This document shows, piece by piece, positions 1 to 16,534 of a DNA stretch of 64,000 nt. A program made the position numbers and the translations under genes. This DNA comes from Priapulus caudatus (Eukaryota; Priapulida; Priapulimorpha; Priapulimorphida; Priapulidae), in assembly GCF_000485595.1 (NCBI RefSeq), contig NW_014577333.1:263951-327950 (forward strand). Direction: 5' to 3'. The notes beneath the pieces were generated by a model. That model was not told the DNA's origin. It ran no database searches and saw only the letters and a program-made list of their open reading frames with translations. Numbering within the stretch: position 1 is the stretch's first letter; every line of letters begins with the position of its first letter.

Positions 1-167
1 CGTAAAAACATCGTGGAATTAGTAAAAATACGAAAAAATCGTAAGGGTTGGCAAGTCTGGTACAGGTGTCACCATGTAGAAATCTTTAAAGTGATTACGT
101 CGCCGTAAATAGTACCAAAAAATAAAAATCCACTTTTTCACAAATATAAGTAATTCTGTTTCACTTT
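1..167. other. AT-rich flank, nothing recognised
   Basis: No gene, RNA or repeat boundary that I recognise. This is the sequence just outside the hairpin end of R1 copy 1. Confidence 0.4.
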
Positions 168-1476
168 TTAGCTCATCTGACATAGTCAGATGCAGCTCGT
201 ATAATCGCATGATCGTCCGTCCGTCCGTCCGTCCGTCTGTCAACAGTTGGGCACAACCGCTCGACGTACGGTCACGATATTCGGGACGTTGGGGGGGGAT
301 CGTCAAAACGAGTTGGGATGTCGAAGCTGGGGGTCAAAGGTCAAAGGTCAAGAGGTGTAAAAGAAGGGGGAACATTCCCTCCTTAACTTAAGGTATAGGG
401 AGGAAATGAAGAATTGCGGCACAAATCTAAACGGCTCGACCTAGGCTCGTGATTCGATGTATAGCATCATAGTAGGAAAAGCCATCACTGTGCCGAAATT
501 GGAGGTCACAGGTCAAAGGTCAATAGGGCACAGGGCAGATTTTAGACATTTTCTGAGGACATGGTTTGACAGAGCGATCGAAAACCTTTTTTGTTTCAGC
601 GGTGACCTAGCATTTTTATGCTTTATTGAAAGGACATGAAATGTACTTTCTGCTGACATGCGAAGAGTAAGTGTCAGATAACCTTTTGACCCTCAGAGAA
701 GGTTAAACATGGATTTGTTGACTGTTAACAAAGGACTGAACTGATTTTGCTATTGTGGATGTGAGGCTACAGTTACACAGTTCAATTGCAAAAGCAAATG
801 TTTGTTGAACAAGGTTTACGCTCCTTAAATCATATTATTTTTCTAAAGCAGTCTGTATTAGCACCCCGAGTAGCACCCTGTAATAGTACACTGTAATGAA
901 CCCTGAATGCTCGCGTGTGTAGGCAAAACATGGGGGCAGCCATTACGCATGCATGGGGGTGAACTGGCACTATTCTAATCATAATTCTTGCCTGGCAACC
1001 TGCAATGCAGATGGTTAACTCACAGCTGAGCGAAATTCTCCCCTGCCTGAATATACTTGATTTCAGCAACTCAATGGAGTGAGGTTATCACGCACGAAGG
1101 GTGATGCCATCTTTTGATTACTGATGACACTTGCACGCGCCATCTTCGCGGCAACTGCTTTTGCTATTAGAGCCCCTTCCACCGCCCCTCCCCCCACTCT
1201 CCCCACCACCACCACTACGCTCGCGCTCGACGCATATCCATGATAATACAGTTAATATTGCGAAGCCATTAAAGTTACACAGCTGTATCTTTATTACTGT
1301 ACTACCGGTATAGCAAAGCCTAGCTAGCTATCATAGATTTTAGATCTGTATTAGTAGTATCCTAGATATATGCTCTGAGCGCAACGCGGTGATGGAGGGT
1401 GCTCTTCATTCGTTTGCCAGTGAGTTTCGCATCAGAACACCTGCCGTCAGGTGAGCGCTGTCGCTCTGCGGCACTT
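168..1476 (-). repeat. Dispersed repeat R1, copy 1
   Basis: Read on the minus strand, this runs from a GTGCCGCAGAGCGACAGCGC-type start near 1476 to a hairpin (CATCTGAC, short loop, GTCAGATG) followed by GAGCTAA at 168-174. The same start, middle and end recur at about 35.57-36.76, 49.67-50.76, 50.80-51.48 and 58.85-59.87 kb. It contains (GTCC)n near 211-238 and two runs of spaced AGGTCA half-sites at 332-350 and 503-522. I see no coding capacity; short open frames here are chance. The hairpin plus CTAA end recalls non-autonomous Helitrons, but no 5' terminus is defined. Confidence 0.75.
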
Positions 1477-1483
1477 GCTGGAA

Positions 1484-2983
1484 AAATTGCTGCATTATAC
1501 TTCCTATTTTACTATATTGTTCGATGTAAACATACACTCGTGACTCATACATAGCCAATAGCAAGCAATTAAAGTGTCTACGTCACGAATCTCCAGAAAT
1601 TATTTAAAAAAATATAGGTGAAACCTTATTTTTGTAATTTTTTTGCATCAAAAGTTAGTACTAACATTACTAAATATATCCTCAAATTCTCACCTGATAA
1701 AAATGTTTTTACGTTGGTTAAATTTGCAAAAATCTTGACGATTTGAATTAGTGTTGTCTAACACTATTTACATATTACTGCGCGTCTCTCTGTTGCTGTA
1801 CTGGTTGCTGTGGTCGCCCAAACAGTTTTTGTTTTTATTTGTGTTGGCTATATAGAATATACAATATAGGAAAAATAAATAATATATGTTCATGTGTATT
1901 ATGTTTGAAAAATTATTATTAAAACTGCGAAATGTTTATTTGTGTTTTTTTAAATTTCTGCCAACAAAAATGTTTTGTGACATCCCCTTCAGGATAGATC
2001 AGAGGCTAGATCAACTAAACGATAAACAATGGTGGGCAGCCAGTGCATTGGAAAGAAAACGAAAAAGAAAAAAGCAGAAAGAAGATTATATGAGAAACTC
2101 GATCCGCTTAAGTTTACAAGGAATTTCCATGGCTGCCACAATATTTTTGCCAATGCCTCGTTTACCGCAAATGTTCGCTATATCGGCTAGCTGCGTCTGG
2201 GCGCCACGCAAGAATTTTCTAATTCATGGCGGTTGTTGTTGTGTCGAGCGTTGGTTACATGCGAATGCACCGGCAAATTAGGGAGTATAAAGAAGGTGTA
2301 TAAGCATGAAAAGTAAACAGAAAGCGCTAATTGTATTTTCATACATTTTATTTTGTACAAATAACACACAATATACTACTGCTGCTGTGCTCGAAATTCG
2401 TGACGTAGGCAGTTTAATGTCAGGAACATATATCAAATCGTCAAGGTTTTTTGGATTTTTAACTAGTTGAGAAACAATCTTATCAGGTAAGAATTTGACG
2501 ATACGTTTAGTCCCGTTAGTTCTTACTTTTAATGTAAAAATATGGCAACAAAAATTTTACAAATTTTACCATAGAAAATTCGTGACGTAGTCAATTTAAA
2601 GCAATGTACGGCTCTGTATATTTCCAGTAATAATTACCTCTTCCATGTTCGTAGGCCACCAGCTTGTGTTTAGTCAATCTCTTTCAGCTTTTTTGTGACA
2701 GCCTCCATGCCTCAATGTGCTATAGCAGCCACAAGTTCTGTTGGAACAAACTCATGATTCTTCATGCCCATCTCAACCTGTGATAATACAACACATAACT
2801 CAAGATTGTGTATCTTTCAAGAAGTCTCATTTGTAGTGTCTGGATAGTAGCTCCCTCTATATTATTTGTATCTCATATCCGGTGACGCATGCGCGAATGG
2901 TGCGCTTGCTGAATAAATGGCTGACCAGCTTTGTTTGTGATTAAATTCAATGATTTAATTCGATTGGTTTACTCCAATGTTAT
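1484..2983 (+). repeat. LTR-like repeat, copy 1
   Basis: About 1.5 kb, nearly identical to 7378-8875. The second copy leads straight into a primer-site-like sequence and the start of a Gypsy gag, so this is best read as the LTR of that element. It has a TATA-like stretch (GGCTATATAGAATATACAA, about 1847-1866) and AATAAA motifs just after. Its 3' side joins directly to an insertion fragment; the expected leader and gag start are missing. A 131-codon frame (1886-2281) with a basic run (KRKRKK) lies inside, but it is frameshifted in the other copy and I do not call it a gene. Confidence 0.65.
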
Positions 2984-3204
2984 CCAAAAATTTGAAATTT
3001 TCACCTTCGATGTGCTCCATTTCAGTGCAAAATTGAAAAAACTTCCTGCCGTGGGAGGGGGATGACCCTCCCACTCCCAACCCCGCTCGGTCGCCTGGCT
3101 CCCTCGCTCGAGCGCTTCGCGCCCGAATAACTCAGCCCCCCGGCATGGTCGCTTCATTCTCTCAATTGGGCCCCTCCACTTCGAAAACCGTGGCGCCGCC
3201 CCTG
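2984..3204 (+). mobile_element. Right-hand fragment of the CAGGGGCGGC-ended insertion
   Basis: Matches the right quarter of the complete insertion at 9147-10138 and ends with the same GCCGCCCCTG terminus, followed by TATAC and Gypsy gag sequence. The left part is absent here, so the LTR-like repeat abuts it directly. Confidence 0.7.
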
Positions 3205-4182
3205 TATACGTTGACAATACCGGACCCGGGAGAAGGTCAAACTTGCTACAGTGTTGTGTTGAAGAAACTGGATGACTACTTTTCTCCGCAGGTAAACGTT
3301 CCATATGAACGACATTTGTTTCGGAACATGACACAGCAATAAGAGATTGTCGATCAATTTGTTACGCGGCTTCGTCAGAGAGCGGAAAATTGTGAGTTTG
3401 CAAATATTGACGAGCAGATACGCGACCAAGTGATTGAGAAGTGTTCATCTCACCAGCTTCAGAGAAAACTTCTAGAAAAGGGCAAAGATTTGACGTTAGT
3501 GAGATTGCAAACGACAGCACGAGCTTTAGAAACAAGCGAGGTGCAATCATCGAGCATTGAGGACAGTACGTATGGTAGAGAACGAGACAACATTTCGTTT
3601 GTCAAGCAGAAATCGAGTGCCCGATTTGAGCGTCACCCTGATGTTGACAAACATCAGTATGACTCTGACAGATCGTCCGGAAACAGAAATTGTTTTCGTT
3701 GTGGATCGGCGACACACCATCAGAATTCCCCCAACTGTCCTGCGAGAGACAAGGAGTGCTACAAGTGTCACAAGATTGGACATTTAAGTAAATGCTGCAA
3801 GAGCAAAGACGTGAAGTCTACACAACGTCGTGCTGAGAACAAAGGTAGATGGAAATCACCTAAGCCTAAGGAGAAAGTATGTATGCTGGAGGAATCACGT
3901 GATCATGTTGCACACGGTAACAGCGAATATGCTTTTTCACTATGGGACGATGGCAAACAAACTTCTGTACATGTTGATGTGGGCGGAGTAGCGAATATTC
4001 CGATGATTATTGACTCTGGTTCTAGCTGTAATGTGATTGACGAGACATTATGGAGTGAGCTAAAACAAAACCATGTCAAATGTACATCACGGAAAGTGGA
4101 CAAACAATTGTTTGCATACGGGAGTGCTACACCAATGCAAGTGCTTGGATGCTTCACATCAGACAACAGCCGAGTCCAATGA
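3205..4182 (+). pseudogene. Gypsy-type LTR retrotransposon gag-protease, copy A (broken)
   Basis: Gag and aspartic protease part of a Ty3/Gypsy-like element. One frame is open except for a TAA at 3340-3342. Two zinc-knuckle-like CCHC motifs lie close together (CFRCGSATHH and CYKCHKIGHLSKC, about 3692-3800), followed by a basic linker and a retroviral-type protease active site (IIDSGSSCN, about 4006-4032). The frame ends early at 4180-4182; the sister copies differ there by small indels, so the end is a frameshift. The 5' part of gag is missing (compare 8894-9146). Confidence 0.85.
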
Positions 4183-5692
4183 GAGGTTGTTGTTGTTAAA
4201 GAGAAAGGTTAAGCATTACTGGGAAGGAAAACTGCTGTCGATCTGGGTGTGCTTAAACTTGGCATTGATGCATCTTTTGTAAACACAGTACAAGATGACA
4301 CCGAGCTGTTTGATAAATATCAAGCATGTTTTGAGGGTCTAGGCAAGTTGAAAGATTATCAAGCAGAGATTCCTTTTGACAGTACAGTACAGCCAGTAGC
4401 TCAGCCAATGCGCAGAATCCCATTTAGCTTGAGAGATAAAGTTGAGACAAAACTTCAAGTTGGAGGATCTTGATGTTATAGAGAAGGCTGAAGGTCCTAC
4501 CCCATGGGTGTCGTCTCCTGTAGTTGTTGTTCCTAAAGGGGACAAGGATATCAGACTGTGTGTTGATATGAGGAGAGCTAATGCTGCGATTATCAGGGAG
4601 AAACATCGAATTCCTACTGTAGAGGAAATCCTGTACCGTTTTCAATAAACTGGAAATAAAGTGGGCGTTTCATCCGATTGAAATTTCAAGTGTCGTCACA
4701 TCCTATCACAACATTTGTCACGCATAAAGGACTTTATCATTACAAGCGTCTCATGTTCGGAATTTCCTGTGCTCCCGAGATGTACCAACGTGTGATACAA
4801 CAAACCCTCCAGAGTTGTGAAGGGGTTAGAAACATATTTGATGACATAATAGTGCACAGATCGTCTGGGGAGGAGCATGACAGGAGACTGGAGAATCTTT
4901 TGAAACTGATCCAGGAAACGGGACTAACGTTAAATAGAGACAAATGCACATTTCGCTTATCAAAACTAGTATTCATGGGGCATTTGCTCTCTGCAAGGGA
5001 AATAGGCCCCGACAAGGTAAAAGTTCAAGCAGTTAATGAGGCGAGACAGCCAGAATCTGCTACAGAGGTGAAAAGCTTCTTAGGATTAGTAAACTACAGT
5101 TCGAGATTTATACCCGATTTGGCTACAGTTGCAGAGCCATTACGTCGATTGACAATGAAGGGAGAACCATTTGTGTGGAACAAGGAACACGAAGACTCAT
5201 TTAACAAGTTGAAGCACAGACTAGCCAGTACAGATAAACTTGGTTATTTCAACAAGAATGCTGTTACTAAGCTCATCACTGATGCTAGTCCTGTAGAACT
5301 TGACATTGTGCTTGTCCAAGAACACTCGGGAGAAGATCGGATTATCTGCTACATTAGTAGGAGTTTGACAGATACCGAAATGAGATACTCTCAGACAGAG
5401 AAAGAAGCATTAGGTATTGTGTGGGCATGTGAGCGTCTTCATATGTATTTGTATGAGACAGAATTTCTATTTGTGACGGACCATAAACCACTTGAGTGTA
5501 TATATTCGGACAAATCTTCTGGAAGGGCGAGTGCAAGAATACACAGATGGGTGCTTCGACTGCAATCGTATCGGTTTACAGTGAAATGGATTCCCGGTAA
5601 ACATTGCAGACTGTCTGTTGCGCTTGATCCAGTCTAAGGGAGACAACCCTGGGGAGAACAATTGTTCTGCTGACTGTGAGGAATACATTAGG
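4183..5692 (+). pseudogene. Gypsy-type reverse transcriptase-RNase H, copy A (frameshifted)
   Basis: Polymerase part of the same element. Frames change near 4460 and 4650. RT motifs are clear: VVVPK near 4530, CVDMRR near 4560, THKGLYHYKRLMFGISCAPE near 4720-4780, and FDDIIV at about 4836-4853 in the catalytic box. The segment that normally carries the first catalytic aspartate reads KLEIKW, so Asp is replaced by Glu, and a frameshift lies beside it. RNase H follows (TDAS near 5278, EKEALGIVWACE near 5400, VTDHKPLE near 5474). The frame stops at 5635; homology breaks off at TTAGGCTT (about 5687-5694). The same 8 bases precede the integrase part at 17236. Confidence 0.88.
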
Positions 5693-5694
5693 CT

Positions 5695-7232
5695 TCAGCG
5701 AAATTTTTTTTTCCAGCTCTTTTTGCAACCCCCCCCCAAAAAAAAAATTTGTTTCCTCATATGTACACACAAGCACAGTAGCTAATACACACTCGCGGGG
5801 GCGCGCACACACCACACACACGTCACACGCACGCACGCACGCACGCACATAGGGGGCCGGGGGGGCCCGGGCCCCACTTTTTTGCAGAAAATATATGGCT
5901 ATATGTATTTTGTATGATCGGAACAGGAATGCAAGAAAGAAAAGAGGGAATAAGGAGAGAGGAAGGGAGAAAGAGCGAAGAGAGTGTTTATCACTTTTAT
6001 CTGCCTACTGGGAATTACAAAGTTTGACGAAGTTCTCTAGGTTACTCGTAGTCAAGAGACATGACAGCGCCGTGATTTACCCCATAACCGTGCGGACTTC
6101 GGGGCCTGATCCTGTGCTTCGGAGGCTCGATCGAGGGTGCGAAATCAGTACCGTACTTGCATATGCAGGCCATAGCCGGGCGGTTCGGGGATTCGAACGA
6201 ACCCCCCCCGAGCCCTCCCCAACCAAAAATTTTTTTTTTTGAATTTGCAAGATTTTATTCAGGTCCTCCATTTTAGTGTATAATTGCAAAATCTCCATCA
6301 TGCGGGAGGGTGAACATGAACACCACTCCCATACCCTCCCTCCGTCGCGGTCGCTTGGCTCTCATCGCCTGGTCGCTTCGCGCCCGAGCAGGGGGCGTGT
6401 ACATGGGGGGTCCAGGGATCCGGATCCCCCTGCTCGCGCAGAAAACGCATCTGAGGGGGTCTAATTTTGAAATTTTTAAGGGAGGAGGCCCCCCAGACCC
6501 CCTTGCCGTGCTCGCAACTGAGGGTTGCGCGTGCAACGCAGAGCCGGATACGGACCGCACCAGTACGTTCGGCAGTAACGGGGGGGACATTAGCCCCTAG
6601 AGCGTTATTTTATGTATATATTTTATATAGTTCCTTTTTCTTTTAGTTTTAGGTTTGCCTTTAGTTCTTAAGTCTTTTTAATTAATAAATAGTTGCTGTA
6701 TTCTTTATGTAATATCTAGCAGCTTGGGTTTTTAAAGCAAAACTGTTGTCAGCAACATAAGATAAACTAAGATAAAGCTAGTCGAGTGATGTTATAAGTG
6801 TTTAAATATTTCAGCAATGTATTTTTTGACTATTACCAGGTTGAAGAAAATGGAAATTTCTGGTACGCCCTGAAAAGATTCACTATTTCATATTTTTATT
6901 CCTATTACATGTATTCATATTGATGCAAATTATATTTACTTCACTATAGTTGACATGTACTAGACATGTACTGAAAGGGTGTTATTTCCGTTTTTCTTCC
7001 ATTTAAAAATTTGAAATTTTCACCTTCGATGTGCACCAGATCGCTCCATTTCAGTGCAAAATTGAAAAAGTCCCTGCCGTGGGAGGGGATCCCCTCCTCC
7101 ACCATACCCCGCTCGGTACGCCTGGCTCCCTCGCTCGAGCGCTTCGCGCGCCCGAATAACTCAGGCCCCGGCATGGTCGCTTTCTTCTCTCAATTGGGCC
7201 CCTCCACTTCGAAAACCGTGGCGCCGCCCCTG
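5695..7232 (+). mobile_element. Composite of non-autonomous element fragments
   Basis: Homopolymer-rich start, a short CA/CG-rich microsatellite (about 5770-5850), then sequence shared with 12700-14319. It includes a block with GGTTCG and CCCCCCC runs near 6180-6220, a G/C-rich block (about 6300-6597) that ends like the telomere-repeat family (CATTAGCCCCTAG, compare CATAGACCCTA elsewhere), and the CAGGGGCGGC-type insertion's right part ending at 7232. No intact gene; the open frames are shadows of low-complexity DNA. Confidence 0.6.
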
Positions 7233-7377
7233 TATACGTTGACAATACCGGACCCGGGAGAGGTCAAACTTGCTACAGTGTTGTGTTGAGAACTGGATGA
7301 CTACTTTTCTCGCAGGTAAACGTTTATATGAACGACATTTGTTCGGAACATGACACAGCAATAAGAGATTGTCGATC

Positions 7378-7378
<1 letters not shown>
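7233..7378 (+). pseudogene. Gypsy gag fragment
   Basis: Matches 3205-3357 with several single-base deletions, then switches abruptly into the LTR-like repeat at AAATTGCTGCAT. There is no biological reason for an LTR to start inside gag at this point, so the junction may be a recombination scar or an assembly join. Confidence 0.7.
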
Positions 7379-8893
<1,515 letters not shown>

Positions 8894-9146
8894 TGGCGAC
8901 AAGGATGAAAATTTTTGAACATTAGTGGACATGGAGGAGATGGCTCAATCAGGTTATTCAAACTGATTTGGGAGGAATTCCTAGTTTTGATTCCCTTGGT
9001 GATCTAACCAGTGTTGGTGCACGGTGGAAAAGATGGCGCCGCGCTTTCGAACTTCACGTGGAAGGAAAGGGAGTTGAGAAAGTCGAGCAAAAGAAGGCCC
9101 TTTTATTGCATTGTGCCGAAATGCAAGTACAAGATATCTATTATAC
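8894..9146 (+). pseudogene. Gypsy leader and 5' part of gag
   Basis: ATTGGCGACAAGGATG resembles a primer-binding site, followed by the start of gag near 8931. The recognisable stretch (SVGARWKRWRRAFELHV, about 9012-9062, then KKALLLHCAE) is the conserved N-terminal gag pattern of this Gypsy group. A frameshift sits between the ATG and this stretch. Gag is interrupted at 9147 by an insertion and resumes after 10143. Confidence 0.8.
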
Positions 9147-10138
9147 CAGGGGCGGCGCGTACAGGTGTAATAATTGCAAAATCTCCATCATGCGGGAGGG
9201 TGAACAGTGGAACACCACCTCCCATACCTCCCTCGCTCGGTCGCTTGGCTCTCTCGCCTGGTCGCTTCGCGCCCGAGCAGGGGCGTGTACATATGGGGTC
9301 CAGGGAGTCGGATTCCCTTGCTCGCGCAGAAAACGCATCTGAGGGGGTCTAATTTGAAATTTTTAAGGGGGAGGGCCCCCCAGACCCCCCTTCGCGTGCT
9401 CGCAACTGAGGTATGCGCGTGCAACGCAGAGCCGGTATACCGGACCGCACCCAGGGTACGTTCCGGCAGTAAACCGGGGGGACATAGACCCTATGAGCGT
9501 TAGTTTTATGTATATATTTTTAATGTTCCTTTTATTCTTTTAGTTTTAGTTTGCACTTTAGTTCTTAAGTTCTTTTTAATAATAAATAGTTGCTGTATTC
9601 TTTATGTAATATCCTAGCAGCTTGGGTTTTTAAAGGCAAACTGTTGTCAGCAACATGAAGATAAACTAAGATAAAAGCTAGTCCGAGTGATGTTATAAGT
9701 GTTTAAATATCATCTTCAGCAATGTTATTTTTTGACTATTACCAGGTTGAGAAAATGGAAATTTCTGTACGGCCTGAAAAAGATTCACTATTCATATTCT
9801 TTATTCCTATTACATGTATTTCATATTGATGCAAATTATATATACTTCACTATAGTTGACATGTACATAGACATGTACTGAAAAGGTGTATTTTCCGTTT
9901 TGTCTTCCATTTAAAAATTTGAAATTTTCACCTTTCGATGTTCACCAATCGCTCCATTTCAGTGCAAAATTGAAAAAGCTCCCTGCCGTGGGAGGGGGAT
10001 CCCCTCCCACACCCACCCCGCTCGGTCGCCTGGCTCCCTCGCTCGCGAGCGCTTCGCGCCCGAATAACTCAGCCCCCCGGCATGGTCGCTTCATTCTCTC
10101 AATTTGCCCCTCCACTTCGAAAACGTGCGCCGCCCCTG
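9147..10138 (+). mobile_element. CAGGGGCGGC-ended insertion in gag, 5-bp duplication TATAC
   Basis: The 992-bp insertion has inverted ends (CAGGGGCGGC at left, GCCGCCCCTG at right) and is flanked by TATAC at 9142-9146 and 10139-10143. Removing it rejoins gag in a plausible reading. The termini are hAT-like (CAGGG...CCCTG), but the duplication is shorter than the usual 8 bp. No transposase is visible, so it is non-autonomous. An internal section (about 9432-9492) ends like the telomere-repeat family, so the insertion itself is composite. Confidence 0.75.
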
Positions 10139-12699
10139 TATACGTTGACAATACCGACCGGGAGAAGGTCAAACTTGCTACAGTGTTGTGTTGAAGAAAC
10201 GATGACTACTTTTTCCGCAGGTAAACGTTCCATATGAACGACATTTGTTTCGGAACATGACACAGCAATAAGAGATTGTCGAATCAATTTGTTACGCGGC
10301 TTCGTCAGAGAGCGGAAAATTGTGAGTTTGCAAATATTGACGAGCAGATACGCGACCAAGTGATTGAGAAGTGTTCATCTCACCAGCTTCAGAGAAAACT
10401 CTAGAAAAGGGCAAAGATTTGACGTTAGTGAGATTGCAAACGACAGCACGAGCTTAGAAACAAGCGAGGTGCAATCATCGAGCATTGAGGACAGTACGTA
10501 TGGTAGAGAACGAGCAACATTTCGTTTGTCAAGCAGAAATCGATGTGCCCGATTTGAGCGTCACCCTGATGTTGACAAACATCAGTATGACTCTGACAGA
10601 TCGTCCGGAAACAGAAATTGTTTTCGTTGTGGATCGGCGACACACCATCAGAATTCCCCCAACTGTCCTGCGAGAGACAAGGAGTGCTACAAGTGTCACA
10701 AGATTGGACATTTAAGTAAATGCTGCAAGAGCAAAGACGTGAAGTCTACACAACGTCGTGCTGAGAACAAAGGTAGATGGAAATCACCTAAGCCTAAGGA
10801 GAAAGTATGTATGCTGGAGGAATCACGTGATCATGTTGCACACCGGTAACAGCGAATATGCTTTTTCACTATTGGGACGATGGCAAACAAACTTCTGTAC
10901 ATGTTGATGTGGCGCGGAGTAGCGAATATTCCGATGATTATTGACTCTGGTTCTAGCTGTAATGTGTTGACGAGACATTATGGAGTGAGCTAAAACAAAA
11001 CCATGTCAAATGTACATCACGGAAAGTGGACAACAATTGTTTGCATACGGGAGTGCTACACCAATGCAAGTGCTTGGATGCTTCACATCAGACAACAGCG
11101 AGTCCAATGAGAGGTTGTTGTTGTTAAAGAGAAAGGTTAAGCATTACTGGGAGGAAAACTGCTGTCGATCTGGGTGTGCTTAAACTTGGCATTGATGCAT
11201 CTTTGTAAACACAGTACAAGATGACACCGAGCTGTTTGATAAATATCAAGCAGTTTTGAGGGTCTAGGCAAGTTGAAAGATTATCAAGCAGGAGATTCCT
11301 TTTGACAGTACAGTACAGCAGTAGCTCAGCCAATGCGCAGAATCTCCATTTAGCTTGAGAGATAAAGTTGAGACAAAACTTCAATTTGGAGGATCTTGAT
11401 GTTATAGAGAAGGCTGAAGGTCCTACCCCATGGGTGTCGTCTCCTGTAGTTGTTGTTCCTAAAGGGGACAAGGATATCAACTGGTGTGTTGATATGAGGA
11501 GAGCTATAATGCTGCGATTATCAGGGAGAAACATCGAGATTCCTACTGTAGAGGGAAATCCTGTACCGTTTCAATAAACTGGAAATAAAGTGGGGCGTTT
11601 CATCCGATTGAAATTTCAAGTGTCGGTTTCACATCCGTAATCACAAAATTGTCACGCAATAAGGACTTCTATCATTACAAGGCGTCTCATGTTCGGAATT
11701 TTGCCTGTTGCATCGATGATGTACCAACGTAGTGATACAACAAAACCTCCCAGAGTTGTGAAGGGGTTAGAATAAACAATATTTGATGAACATAAAATGT
11801 GCACAGATCGTGCTGGGGAGGAGCATGGGACAGGAGACTGGAGAATCTTTGTTTAACTTATGATTCAGGAAACGGGCTAACGTTCAATAGAGACAAATGC
11901 ACATTTCGCTTATCAAACCAATAGTATATCATGGGGCATTTGCTCTCTGCAAGGGCGAATATAGGCCACCGAAAACAAGGTAAAAGTTCAAGTCAGTTAA
12001 TGAGGCGAGAACAGGCCAGAATCTGCTACAAGAGGTGGGAAAGGCTTTGCTAGGATTATAAACTACCAGTTCGAGCATTTATTACCCGATTTGTGCTACA
12101 GGTTGCAGGAGCCATTACGTTCGATTGACAATGAAGGAAAACATTTGTGTGGAAGCAAAGGACACGAAGACTTCATTTAAACAAGTTGAAGCACAGACTA
12201 GCCAGTACAGATAAACTGTGATTATTTCAACAAGATGCTGTTACTAAGCTCATCACTGATGTATCCTGATAGGACTTGACATTGTGTTGTCCAGAACACT
12301 CGGAGAAGATCGATTATCTGCCTACATTAGTATGCGAGTTTTGACAGATAACCGAAAATGAGATACTCTCAGGACAGAGAAAGAAGCATTAGGTATTGCT
12401 GTGGGCGCATTGGTGAGCGTCTTCATATGTATTTTTGCTATGAGACAGAATATGCTATGTATGTGAACGCGACCATAAACCATTGGTGTTACTATAATTC
12501 GGACAAACATTCTGGAAGGCGAGTGGCAAAGAATACACAGCATGGGTGACTTCGACTTGCAAATTCGTATCGTTTAACAGATGAAATGAGATTCCCCGGC
12601 TAAACATTGCTGACTGTCTGTTGCGCTCTTGATCCAGTCTAAGGGAGACAAACCCTGGGAGAGAACAACTTGTTTGCTGACTGTGGGGAAATACATTAG
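10139..12699 (+). pseudogene. Gypsy gag-pol copy B (densely frameshifted)
   Basis: Same order as copy A: gag end, zinc knuckles near 10620-10725, protease DSG near 10940, RT, RNase H. It differs from copy A mainly by single-base insertions and deletions that become very dense from about 11570 to 12700, where nearly every line carries one. Base substitutions are few. This pattern is typical of unpolished long-read sequence, not of slow decay, so this copy should not be treated as an independent element without read support. Confidence 0.8.
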
Positions 12700-14319
12700 G
12701 CTTCAGCGAAATTTTTTTTGTTCCAAGCTCTTTTTGACAACCCCCCCCCAAAAAAAAAATTTGTTTCCTCATATGTACACATCAAGCACAGTAAGCCTAA
12801 TACACGACTCGCGGGGGCGCGCACACACCACACACCACGTCACACGCACGCCACGCACGCACGCNNNNNNNNNNNNNNNNNNNNNNNNNCTTACGGGGGC
12901 GCGGGGGGCCCGGGCCCCCCCCACTTTTTTTGCAGAAAATATATGTCTATATTGTATTTTGTATGATCGGAAAGAAATGCAAGAAAAAAAGAGGGAATAA
13001 GGAGGAGAGGAAGGGGAAAGAGCGAAAGAGAGTGTTATCCACATTTTCATCTGCCTACTGGAAAATTACAAAGTTGACGAAGTCCTCTAGCCTTACTCTG
13101 ATAGCAAACAGACATGCACAGCGCCGTATTTACCCCAATACCGTGCGGACTTCGGGGCCTGATCCTGTGCTTCGGAGGCTCGATCGAGGGTCGAATATCA
13201 GTACCGTACTTGCATATGCAGGCCCATAGCCAGGGCGGTTCGGGATTTCGAACGAACCCCCCCCCGAGCCCCCTCCCCCAAGCAAAAAATTTTTTTTTTT
13301 GAAAATTTGCAAGAATTTTACTTCAGGTCGCTCCATTTTAGTGTAATAATTGCAAAATCTCCATCATGCGGGAGGGTGAACAGTGAACACCCACCTCCCA
13401 CACCCTCCCTCCGCTCGGTCGCTTGGCTCTCTCGCCTGGTCGCTTCGCGCCCGAGCAGGGGCGTGTACATGGGGGGTCCAGGGAGTCCGGATCCCCCCTT
13501 GCTCGCGCAGAAAACGCATCTGAGGGGGTCTAATTTGAAAATTTTTAAGGGGGAGGGCCCCCCAGACCCCCCCTTCGCGTGCTCGCAACTGAGGTATGCG
13601 CGTGCAACGCAGAGCCGGTATACCGGACCGCACCCAGGGTACGTTCCGGCAGTAACCGGGGGGACATAGACCCTATGAGCGTTAGTTTTATGTATATATT
13701 TTATATAGTTCCTTTTATTCTTTTAGTTTAGTTTGCACTTTAGTTCTTAAGTCTTTTTAATTAATAAATAGTTGCTGTATTCTTTATGTAATATCCTAGC
13801 AGCTTGGGTTTTTAAAGGCAAAACTGTTGTCAGCAACATGAAGATAAACTAAGATAAAAGCTAGTCGAGTGATGTTATAAGTGTTTAAATATCATTCAGC
13901 AATGTTATTTTTTGACTATTACCAGGTTGAAGAAAATGGAAATTTCTGTACGCCCTGAAAAAGATTCACTATTTCATATTCTTTATTCCATTACATGTAT
14001 TCATATTGATGCAAATTATATATACTTCACTATAGTTGACATGTACATAGACATGTACTGAAAAGGTGTTATTTCCGTTTTTCTTCCATTTAAAAATTTG
14101 AAATTTTCACCTTCGATGTGCACCAGATCGCTCCATTTCAGTGCAAAATTGAAAAAGCTCCCTGCCGTGGGAGGGGGATCCCCCTCCCACACCCACCCCC
14201 GCTCGGTCGCCTGGCTCCCTCGCTCGGGCGCTTCGCGCCCGAATAACTCAGCCCCCCGGCATGGTCGCTTCATTCTCTCAATTGGGCCCCTCCACTTCGA
14301 AAACCGTGGCGCCGCCCCT
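12700..14319 (+). mobile_element. Composite of element fragments, second copy
   Basis: Parallels 5695-7232 in order and content, including the end shared with the telomere-repeat family (GGGGGGACATAGACCCTA, about 13658-13675) and the right part of the CAGGGGCGGC insertion. It is broken by an N run. Confidence 0.6.
12865..12889. other. Assembly gap (25 N)
   Basis: A run of 25 N sits in a CA/CG-rich microsatellite, next to the indel-rich copy B. Confidence 0.99.
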
Positions 14320-16500
<2,181 letters not shown>

Positions 16501-16534
16501 AATCCTACGGGTCGTTGGTCCTACGGGTCTACGT

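Noticed and set aside
1886-2281. 131-codon frame with a basic run inside the LTR-like repeat
   Set aside because: The second copy at 7.8-8.2 kb is frameshifted and no domain is recognised; LTR sequence rarely codes.
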